A stretch of DNA of 5,534 bases, taken from NCBI GenBank assembly GCA_030667725.1, contig DAOUVH010000090.1, positions 1-5,534 of the forward strand, given 5' to 3'. Of the stretch, positions 1 through 5,534 are shown piece after piece (within the stretch, counting starts at the first letter, position 1; each line of letters begins with the position of its first letter). The translations under genes were made by a program, and so were the position numbers. The stretch is from Candidatus Cloacimonadota bacterium. Its GTDB lineage: Bacteria; Cloacimonadota; Cloacimonadia; Cloacimonadales; TCS61. The notes beneath the pieces were generated by a model. That model ran no database searches, was not told the DNA's origin, and was given only the letters and a program-made list of their open reading frames with translations.

Positions 1-15
1 AGCTCAGATTAATGT

Positions 16-1272
16 ATGCCAATTACAGTTAATGATATCATCGCTGGGAGTTTAGCAGATAATTCCAACTTAAATATTCAGGATAGAATAATTTCGATTA
101 ATGGGAATGAAATAAACGATTTTCTTGATTTGCAATTTTATTCAGCTGATGAGATTTTAGAAATAATCTATTTAGATAATTCAGAAATTGAACACAAATT
201 AGAAATACACCAGGATTGGGAAACTTCTGTAGGCATAATTTCTCAGGAGCATAAATGCCGAACCTGTGCTAATGATTGTATTTTCTGTTTTGTAGATCAA
301 ATGCCAGGTAACTTAAGAAAAACACTTTATATCAAAGACGACGATTTCCGTTTTTCATTTATTTTCGGAAATTTCATTACACTTACAAATTTATCAAATA
401 AAGATCTTTCCAGAATGATCGAACAAAAATTAAATCCATTATATATTTCTGTTCACACAACAAATCCTGTCCTTCACAGAAAAATGCTTCGCTATAAACA
501 TGACTTCAACATAATGGAAAAGTTAACGTTTTTAAGTAATAATGGAATTGAATTCCATACTCAAATTGTTGTTATCCCTGAATGGAATGACGGCAAAGAA
601 CTTGAGAACTCTTTAATTGATCTTACTTCTCCTGAATTAAATACTCTGTCAGTGGGGATCGTACCGGTGGGATTAACAAAATTCCGTAATTCGTTAACTC
701 AACTATTTCCTATTAATTCAAAGCAAGCTGCTCATATTCTGAAATTATCTTCAGAATTTCCACGAACTTATTGCTCTGATGAAATTTATTTATTGGCAAA
801 TGAGAAAATCCCTCCTGAAAATTTCTATGATGGTTATCCTCAATTGGAGAATGGAATTGGAATGATTCGATTACTTATTGAAAACTGGAAGATTAACAAG
901 CACGATTTCATTTCTGATATCCAAGAAATGAACGAACAGATCGTATTCATTACAGGTAAGCTAGCCCATTCAACAATTACAGGGATATCAGATGAAATCA
1001 ATCTATTACATCCTAACAAAACAAGAACTGTTGAAGTTATTAATAATGCATTTGGTAAAAATGTAACAGTTGCCGGACTGCTTAATGCATCAGATATTCT
1101 CGATCAAACTAAATTGAAAATAAATGAGATCCCAGCCCTTAGCAGTAATATTTTTAATGAAGATGGACTAACAATTGATGGCATGAGTAAAGAAGAACTA
1201 AAACAATTGTTTGGTGGTCGATTATTAATTATAAATGAAGAGTTTGAGGAGTGGATGTTTTTTAATAAATAA
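16..1272 (+). CDS. PDZ / radical SAM / DUF512 family protein
   Basis: A 418-residue protein of the conserved PDZ-radical SAM-DUF512 family (the TIGR03279 type). The substrate is not established and the protein is probably cytoplasmic. Residues 1-65 look like a small PDZ domain (AGSLA, then IISINGNEINDFLDL). C84, C88 and C91 form the CX3CX2C motif that binds the radical SAM 4Fe-4S cluster, followed by the family signature FCFVDQMP. A further cysteine, C81, lies just upstream. KDDDFRFSF, GNFITLTNLS and PLYISVHTT follow as in family members. The C-terminal half carries VPVGLTKFR, SDEIYLLA and YPQLENGIGM, typical of DUF512. Length is near the family norm, so it looks intact. The start is well fixed: an in-frame TAA lies at 10-12 and the only codon between is TGT. 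No Shine-Dalgarno sequence is visible in the 15 bases available. The next gene starts 95 bases downstream and has no obvious functional link. Confidence 0.93.
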   Translation: MPITVNDIIAGSLADNSNLNIQDRIISINGNEINDFLDLQFYSADEILEIIYLDNSEIEHKLEIHQDWETSVGIISQEHKCRTCANDCIFCFVDQMPGNLRKTLYIKDDDFRFSFIFGNFITLTNLSNKDLSRMIEQKLNPLYISVHTTNPVLHRKMLRYKHDFNIMEKLTFLSNNGIEFHTQIVVIPEWNDGKELENSLIDLTSPELNTLSVGIVPVGLTKFRNSLTQLFPINSKQAAHILKLSSEFPRTYCSDEIYLLANEKIPPENFYDGYPQLENGIGMIRLLIENWKINKHDFISDIQEMNEQIVFITGKLAHSTITGISDEINLLHPNKTRTVEVINNAFGKNVTVAGLLNASDILDQTKLKINEIPALSSNIFNEDGLTIDGMSKEELKQLFGGRLLIINEEFEEWMFFNK

Positions 1273-1300
1273 TATTATTATTTTGAAATAATTATTCCAC

Positions 1301-1330
1301 TTGACAGAAAAGAAGTTACTTAAATGAATT
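1301..1330 (+). promoter_or_regulatory. possible promoter upstream of the REC-PAS gene
   Basis: A perfect TTGACA -35 hexamer lies at 1301-1306 in the 95-base gap between the radical SAM gene and the response-regulator gene. No good -10 follows: at a 17-base spacer the hexamer is ATGAAT (1324-1329), matching TATAAT at only three positions. If real, it would drive the two-gene regulator operon. In this AT-rich gap a chance match is plausible. Confidence 0.25.
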
Positions 1331-1367
1331 TGCAAAAATTATTTTTTATTTTTAAAGGAATTTCTGT

Positions 1368-2870
1368 ATGTGTAAAAAACAAATTTTAGTTGTTGAAGAT
1401 GAAGCAGTAGTTGCGGAAGATATTAGGAAGATATTACAAAGTTATGGTTATGAAGTACCAGAAGCAATCTCAACTGGTGAAGCAGCTATCAAAGCAATCA
1501 ACAAGAAACGTCCTAATTTAATACTTTTAGACATTAAGTTAAAAGATAAACTCAGTGGTATTGATGTTGCTAAGCATATCATTGATATGGATATACCTGT
1601 CATCTACCTAACAGCCTATTCCGATAAAGATATTGTTGAAAAAGCAAAAGCAACCGGACCCTTCGGATATTTAATTAAACCATTCCGAGAAAGAGAACTT
1701 GTGACAACAATACAAATGGCTTTCTTCAAACATAAAATGGAACATGAATTGAAAGAAAGTGAAGCTAAATTCCGTACTCTTGTTGAAACGACGGATGAAG
1801 GTATCTGCATGTTCGACATAGAAGACAATTTTACTTTCATAAATGAAGCTGGTGCTAAAATCTTTGGCAGCACGATCAGCGATTTTGCAGAGACCAATTT
1901 ATCAGATTATCTTAACAAATACAACTTAGGAAAAGTACATAGGCATAATAAATTGAGAAAAGAAAAGAAATCTTCACGCTATGAACTGGAAATTATTCGT
2001 AAAGATGGGAGAAAACGTTTTTTAAATATCATTGGCAGTCCCAGATTCAAAAATGATAAATTCGTCGGCACATTTGGCATCTTTAATGACATTACTGAAA
2101 AGAAAATTGCTCAGCTAAAACTGAAGCGAACAATGGATAGCTACACCAGGATTTTTGAAAATATCCAGGATGTTTACTACGAAACTGAATTTGACGGAAC
2201 AATCCTTGAAATTAGTCCTTCGATAGAACAAGATTCAAGTTATACACGCAAAGAGTTGATCGGGCAATCTATGTATGATCTCTATTTTGATGAAGATCAA
2301 CATGACCTTTTTCTAACAAAATTAACAAAAGATGGATATGTTTACGATTATGAGATAATTTTAGAAGATAAAGATAAAACACAATTGACTTGTACAATCA
2401 ATGCCAAAATAATTAAAGATGAAGATTCTGGTAAAGTTAGAATCATTGGTTCATTAAAAAATATAACGGAACAAAGAGAAAGTGAAGCCGCTCGTCAAGA
2501 ATATGAAATGAGATATCGCAAGCTATTTGAATCTTCAACTGATGCTGTGATCTTGCAGGATAAAAAAGGTCTTATTGATTGTAATAATGCAGCATTAAAA
2601 TTATTCGGTTACGCAAATAAGACTGAACTTCTACATCTTAATGCTGATGATACCTCACCTTCGATACAAGCCGATAAAAGCCCTTCTCGGAAAACAGCAG
2701 AAACATATTTTAACCAGACCTTAAAGAATGGAAACATGAAATTTGAATGGATATATAAGAAAAAGAATGGAAAATCATTCAATGCTGAAGTATGGTTGAG
2801 TAGTTTTAAAATTAATGGTAAATCATTTATTCAAGCTACAATCCGTGAAATAGCTAATATTACAAGTTAA
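1368..2870 (+). CDS. response regulator with three PAS domains, no output domain
   Basis: A 500-residue cytoplasmic signalling protein. Residues 4-122 are a complete receiver domain: acidic pair E10/D11, phospho-acceptor D55 (in LILLDIKL), T82 and K104 (in LIKPF). It should accept a phosphoryl group from an unseen histidine kinase. Three PAS sensor domains follow at about 131-245, 258-366 and 381-496. The first two end in the PAC-like motifs DITEK and NITEQ and are joined by short helical linkers. No histidine kinase, GGDEF, EAL, HD-GYP or DNA-binding domain is present. The protein stops at the end of the third PAS (IREIANITS), where related proteins usually continue as DITERK and a linker helix. 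The start is supported by AAAGGAA at 1354-1360, seven bases upstream of ATG. The GAF-PAS-HD-GYP gene begins 12 bases downstream in the same frame, so the pair is probably co-transcribed, with this protein acting through its neighbour. The PAS ligands cannot be told from the sequence. Confidence 0.93.
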   Translation: MCKKQILVVEDEAVVAEDIRKILQSYGYEVPEAISTGEAAIKAINKKRPNLILLDIKLKDKLSGIDVAKHIIDMDIPVIYLTAYSDKDIVEKAKATGPFGYLIKPFRERELVTTIQMAFFKHKMEHELKESEAKFRTLVETTDEGICMFDIEDNFTFINEAGAKIFGSTISDFAETNLSDYLNKYNLGKVHRHNKLRKEKKSSRYELEIIRKDGRKRFLNIIGSPRFKNDKFVGTFGIFNDITEKKIAQLKLKRTMDSYTRIFENIQDVYYETEFDGTILEISPSIEQDSSYTRKELIGQSMYDLYFDEDQHDLFLTKLTKDGYVYDYEIILEDKDKTQLTCTINAKIIKDEDSGKVRIIGSLKNITEQRESEAARQEYEMRYRKLFESSTDAVILQDKKGLIDCNNAALKLFGYANKTELLHLNADDTSPSIQADKSPSRKTAETYFNQTLKNGNMKFEWIYKKKNGKSFNAEVWLSSFKINGKSFIQATIREIANITS

Positions 2871-2882
2871 GAGTAATTTAGA

Positions 2883-4904
2883 ATGACAAATACAACTACT
2901 GAAAATAATCCTCATCTGGTTGAACTCAATGAAAAATTGCAAAATGAAATTAACGACCGGATCAAGATTGAAGAAGAATTAAAGAGGAAGAACCATGAAC
3001 TAGAGTTGATTTTGAAAACTTCAAGATATATAAATTCCAGTTTAGATCTAAATGAAGTATTCCAAAGAATAGCAATTGTCATTATGGATCATCTCAATTC
3101 TTACGGATGTGCTGTTTACCTACTTTCAGGAGATGGTAAGGAACTGCTCCCACAATTCGTAATTGACCCTGATTATGAGAAAGAGATCATGGCAACGCCT
3201 TTGGATATTAATTCAAGTTTTACCGGTAAGGTAGTAAAATCAAAAATAAGTATGATGTTCAACGATGCCGGACTAAATAAAAATGGATTTCAAATCCCAG
3301 GGACATCAGAAGAAGCAGAAGAAAGAATTATTGCTGCTCCTTTTCTCTTCAATAATGAGGTACTCGGTGCTATTTGTCTGAATAGGATAGGACCTTTTTT
3401 TACTAAAAATGACCTGAACCTGCTTGATACTTTTGCGAATTATGTTACAACAACTGTTAAAAATGCACAAAACTATCACAACTTTCAGCATGAAGTTTTT
3501 GAACGTACTTCTGCTGAAAAAGCAAAAGAAGAGAGTGAAAAACAATTCATGGACCTTCGGTCTAATGTCCCAGTTGGTTTGTTTCGGGCTACTCCAGAAG
3601 GGAAATTTCTTTCCGCAAATCCGGCAATGGTTTCGATGTTCGGTTTCGATTCGGAACAGGAATTTCTTTCTATTTCTTCTACTGAATTATTTGTAAATAT
3701 TAAAGCCAGGGACAATCTGATTTCGATTTTAAAAAAAGAGAATAGCATTAGAGATTTCGAGGTTAATCTGTATAAGAAGAATGGCGACAAACTTTGGTGT
3801 TTGCTTAATGTTAATACTGTTCGTGATAATTCCGGAAAATGGATATATCAAGATGGAATTGTTACAGATATTTCTAGAGAAAAACTAACTGCAAAGAACC
3901 TTGCCAAAACACAATTTCGCTTGGCAACAATATTAGATAATGTTCCAAATATCATTTTATATGAAACGGGTGGTTCAAAGGAATTTGTTTCTACAAATGT
4001 TTATGAAATGTTGGGATATCCAGCAGAAGATTTTATTAACGATAAAGACAAATTTTCTACGTTGATACATCCTGATGACAAAGAATATATAAATCAAAAA
4101 TATTTAGATTGGGAAAAAAGCGGAAAACAGGGGATACTCACATCATGGTTCAGAATCAGAAAAGCAGATGATTCTTATATCTGGATTGAAGATAGAATGC
4201 TGGAAATCACAGGTAAAGACAACATAAAATACCATGCGGGCGTAAATATTGATATTACGAATCTTAAAAATGCTGAAGAGCAGTTAAAAGAAAGTTACAG
4301 TACATTGCAACGTATCCTTGAAGAAACGGTGGAAGGACTTGTTCAGGCTGTTGAAATGCGTGACCCATATACTGCCGGTCACCAACGACGTGTCTCTGAC
4401 CTTGCTTCTGCAATTGCTTTAGAAATGGGATTTCCAGAAGAGGAAATTAACGGGATTAAATTAGCTGCATTGGTCCATGATATTGGAAAGATAAATATCC
4501 CTGCAGAGATACTGAGTAAACCTGGCAAACTTTCTGTAACCGAGTTTAATCTAATAAAAATGCATCCTCAAACAGGTTATGATATTTTAAAATCTATTGA
4601 ATTCCCATGGCCTATTGCCACGATTGTTCTTCAACATCAAGAACGCTATGATGGATCTTCTTATCCGAATGGATTAAAAGGTGAAGAAATACTTATAAAA
4701 GCACGTATTATAGCTGTAGCAGATGTTATTGAAGCAATGTCTTCTCATCGTCCTTACAGACCTTCTTTGGGAATTGATTTTGCTTTAGAAGAGATTGAAA
4801 AAAACAGGGATATCTTATATGATCCTGAAGTTTCAGATATATGTCTGAATTTGTTCAGAGAAAAAGGTTATAAATTCCCTAAAGCACCTGCCGATATTAA
4901 CTAA
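2883..4904 (+). CDS. GAF-PAS-PAS-HD-GYP cyclic-dinucleotide phosphodiesterase, variant site
   Basis: A 673-residue soluble sensor-effector. Domains: charged coiled coil about 9-45, GAF about 45-198, helical linker, PAS about 222-335 (ending TDISREK), PAS about 344-458 (ending DITNLK), signalling helix, and HD-GYP about 478-666. HD-GYP domains typically hydrolyse c-di-GMP, some cGAMP. Conserved residues present are E491 and H500 (EMRDPYTAGH), H532/D533 and K536 (HDIGK), H561 (MHPQTG), H585, E587 and D614 (VADVIEAM). Two signature positions differ. The expected HHE is HQE, with Q586 replacing the second histidine, and GYP is SYP, with S593 replacing glycine; Y594 and P595 remain. Position 541, where some family members place an extra metal ligand, is Ala. 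Activity is therefore likely but not certain. The flanking FPWPIA and SHRPYRP motifs identify the common PAS-linked HD-GYP subfamily. There is no receiver domain; the preceding gene supplies one. AAGAG (2869-2873), overlapping the upstream stop codon, is a weak ribosome site. Confidence 0.94.
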   Translation: MTNTTTENNPHLVELNEKLQNEINDRIKIEEELKRKNHELELILKTSRYINSSLDLNEVFQRIAIVIMDHLNSYGCAVYLLSGDGKELLPQFVIDPDYEKEIMATPLDINSSFTGKVVKSKISMMFNDAGLNKNGFQIPGTSEEAEERIIAAPFLFNNEVLGAICLNRIGPFFTKNDLNLLDTFANYVTTTVKNAQNYHNFQHEVFERTSAEKAKEESEKQFMDLRSNVPVGLFRATPEGKFLSANPAMVSMFGFDSEQEFLSISSTELFVNIKARDNLISILKKENSIRDFEVNLYKKNGDKLWCLLNVNTVRDNSGKWIYQDGIVTDISREKLTAKNLAKTQFRLATILDNVPNIILYETGGSKEFVSTNVYEMLGYPAEDFINDKDKFSTLIHPDDKEYINQKYLDWEKSGKQGILTSWFRIRKADDSYIWIEDRMLEITGKDNIKYHAGVNIDITNLKNAEEQLKESYSTLQRILEETVEGLVQAVEMRDPYTAGHQRRVSDLASAIALEMGFPEEEINGIKLAALVHDIGKINIPAEILSKPGKLSVTEFNLIKMHPQTGYDILKSIEFPWPIATIVLQHQERYDGSSYPNGLKGEEILIKARIIAVADVIEAMSSHRPYRPSLGIDFALEEIEKNRDILYDPEVSDICLNLFREKGYKFPKAPADIN

Positions 4905-4914
4905 TTAGGTTTTC

Positions 4915-5343
4915 TTAGTTGAAAAAAATGTTTCTTTCAAAAGGAGAATTGTATTGTCTGAATTCAATTATGAATTTAACATTTTCAGAAGGATTATAAT
5001 TCAATTGAAAATTTGGTAGAATTTTTGATGTATTATCATTGTTACCGTCAAACTCTATTCCACCTTGATGTGTTGCAGAACCAAAATTAACAAAATTCAG
5101 ATCTACTTTCAAATCTAATTTAGGACTAAATTTATAATTCAGATGATTTGTATAAACAGATTCATAAGCACTCTGGCTGTTAGAAGAAATGCTGCTGCTG
5201 AAAGACATAGAGTGATTTATCGAAAGATTATTCATATTTATCATTGATGGCATTAGTAATTCAGGAGTAAAAGCATTATTTATTATTTCTGCATTTAAAC
5301 TGAATGCTATAATCAATATTATGATTAACATTATTCTTTTCAT
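4915..5343 (-). CDS. small exported beta-rich protein of unknown function
   Basis: A 142-residue protein that I cannot assign to a named family. Residues 1-18 form a Sec signal peptide: basic MKR, a hydrophobic core of Ile/Leu, and a probable cleavage site after SLNA (A18/E19). No lipobox cysteine follows, so it is not a lipoprotein. The mature part is rich in Asn and Ser and shows alternating polar/hydrophobic stretches (LNYKFSPKLDLKVDLNFVNF, then FQLNYNPSENVKFIIEF) that suggest beta strands, as in short periplasmic or outer-membrane proteins. At this length it could form a few strands, not a full porin barrel. The start is supported by GAGAGG (plus-strand positions 5349-5354) five bases upstream and by a promoter just before it. 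It converges on the HD-GYP gene with 10 bases between stops. The next - strand gene upstream ends in a secretion-type tail, so both - strand products probably work at the cell envelope. Confidence 0.8.
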   Translation of the reverse strand: MKRIMLIIILIIAFSLNAEIINNAFTPELLMPSMINMNNLSINHSMSFSSSISSNSQSAYESVYTNHLNYKFSPKLDLKVDLNFVNFGSATHQGGIEFDGNNDNTSKILPNFQLNYNPSENVKFIIEFRQYNSPFERNIFFN

Positions 5344-5361
5344 AATTACCTCTCAATTCCT

Positions 5362-5389
5362 TTTATAGATTACAATGATTTTATGTCAA
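5362..5389 (-). promoter_or_regulatory. sigma70-type promoter of the small exported protein gene
   Basis: Read on the - strand, TTGACA (5389-5384, perfect -35) is followed by a 16-base spacer and TATAAA (5367-5362, five of six matches to TATAAT). Transcription would start near 5355, giving a leader of only about a dozen bases that just contains the GAGAGG ribosome site (5354-5349) of the gene starting at 5343. Both hexamers, the spacing and the position fit a functional promoter. This implies that the small gene is transcribed on its own and does not depend on read-through from the gene at 5437-5534. The sigma factor preference of this organism is not known from the window. Confidence 0.6.
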
Positions 5390-5436
5390 TTCACTTATTA
5401 AAAAAATAACTCATTCTTTCGGTTAAACAATACAAA

Positions 5437-5534
5437 TTATTTTATCAGGAGCATTTTTCTCGCAGCTATAACCTCATCATCTAGTTTTAATCTGTATAAA
5501 TAAGTTCCGCTTGCAACTTCATCACCATTATCAT
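5437..5534 (-). CDS. C-terminal end of a secreted protein with T9SS-type sorting tail (partial)
   Basis: This is the last 31 codons and the TAA stop (5439-5437) of a gene that enters from beyond the right edge; its start and main domain are not visible. The readable frame begins at 5532. It contains VASGTYLYRLK, then a two-Asp turn, then AARKMLLIK at the extreme C-terminus. This is the pattern of the type A C-terminal sorting domain of type IX secretion cargo (G-x-Y-x-Y-x-L, a short turn, then a K-M-x-L-x-K ending), which resembles FlgD-like Ig-fold tails. Such tails sit at the end of large secreted or surface proteins such as peptidases and adhesins. The passenger function cannot be inferred. 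The stop lies 93 bases before the start of the next - strand gene. The main alternative is a FlgD-Ig-like tail in a genome that lacks type IX secretion. Confidence 0.78.
   Translation of the reverse strand, partial: DNGDEVASGTYLYRLKLDDEVIAARKMLLIK

Noticed and set aside
1..12. Possible end of an upstream + strand gene (AGC TCA GAT TAA just before the ATG at 16)
   Set aside because: Only three codons are visible, so there is no way to tell a real gene end from a chance stop. The TAA is useful only for fixing the start of the gene at 16.
1267..1297. AT-only hairpin (ATTATT-TTGA-AATAAT type) just after the radical SAM gene, considered as a terminator
   Set aside because: The stem has no G-C pair and no U-run follows. 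Such palindromes are expected by chance in ATTATT-type sequence.
1616..1897. 93-codon open frame on the - strand inside the REC-PAS gene
   Set aside because: It lies opposite strongly conserved receiver and PAS sequence, has no recognisable domain, and looks like a shadow frame.
3306..3790. Three open frames (two -, one +) of 79-101 codons within the GAF/PAS part of the HD-GYP gene
   Set aside because: They overlap a gene whose protein is clearly conserved. Their translations are low-complexity (runs of F, S, L) and resemble no family, so they are shadows.
2883..4904. Whether the HD-GYP gene is a frameshifted or broken copy
   Set aside because: All domains are complete and in order with no internal stop, and the C-terminus ends as in the subfamily. 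The active-site changes are point differences, not decay.
4899..4920. Six-base inverted repeat AACTAA / TTAGTT covering both stop codons, considered as a shared terminator
   Set aside because: It arises because both convergent genes end in the same Asn codon plus stop (AAC TAA). The stem is AT-rich and the loop is 10 bases. No U-run follows it on either strand.
5400..5425. TAAC/GTTA stem followed by seven T on the - strand, considered as a terminator for the gene ending at 5437
   Set aside because: The T-run is suggestive, but the stem is only four base pairs with an 11-base loop, too weak to support a call.

Overview
The window is 5.5 kb of AT-rich bacterial DNA that is almost fully coding. 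Three genes lie on the + strand and two on the - strand, one of them cut by the right edge. The - strand gene at the right edge ends in a tail resembling the C-terminal sorting domain of type IX secretion cargo. It sits next to a small signal-peptide protein predicted to be rich in beta strand. Together with the AT bias and the large PAS-rich regulators, this suggests a Gram-negative bacterium of the FCB group, possibly Cloacimonadota or a relative. That placement is inference from gene content, not a phylogeny.

Positions 16-1272 hold a PDZ / radical SAM / DUF512 protein, a conserved family of unknown substrate. After a 95-base gap come two tightly spaced regulatory genes. The first (1368-2870) is REC-PAS-PAS-PAS with no recognisable output domain. 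The second (2883-4904) is coiled coil-GAF-PAS-PAS-HD-GYP. They are 12 bases apart and in the same reading frame, separated only by TAA-GAG-TAA plus two more codons. They look like a receiver/sensor module and a sensor/effector module of one cyclic-dinucleotide signalling unit. The effector carries a variant active site: HQE instead of HHE, and SYP instead of GYP.

The right end is convergent. A 142-residue exported protein of unknown function (4915-5343, -) meets the HD-GYP gene tail to tail with 10 bases between stop codons. It has its own near-consensus sigma70-type promoter (TTGACA-N16-TATAAA) in the 93-base gap before the next - strand gene. That gene (5437-5534, -) is represented only by its last 31 codons, which form the sorting-domain tail. 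No RNA gene, CRISPR array, insertion sequence or gene-free stretch over 100 bases was seen. The content is ordinary for such a genome; the points worth checking are the split regulator pair, the variant HD-GYP site and the secretion tail.
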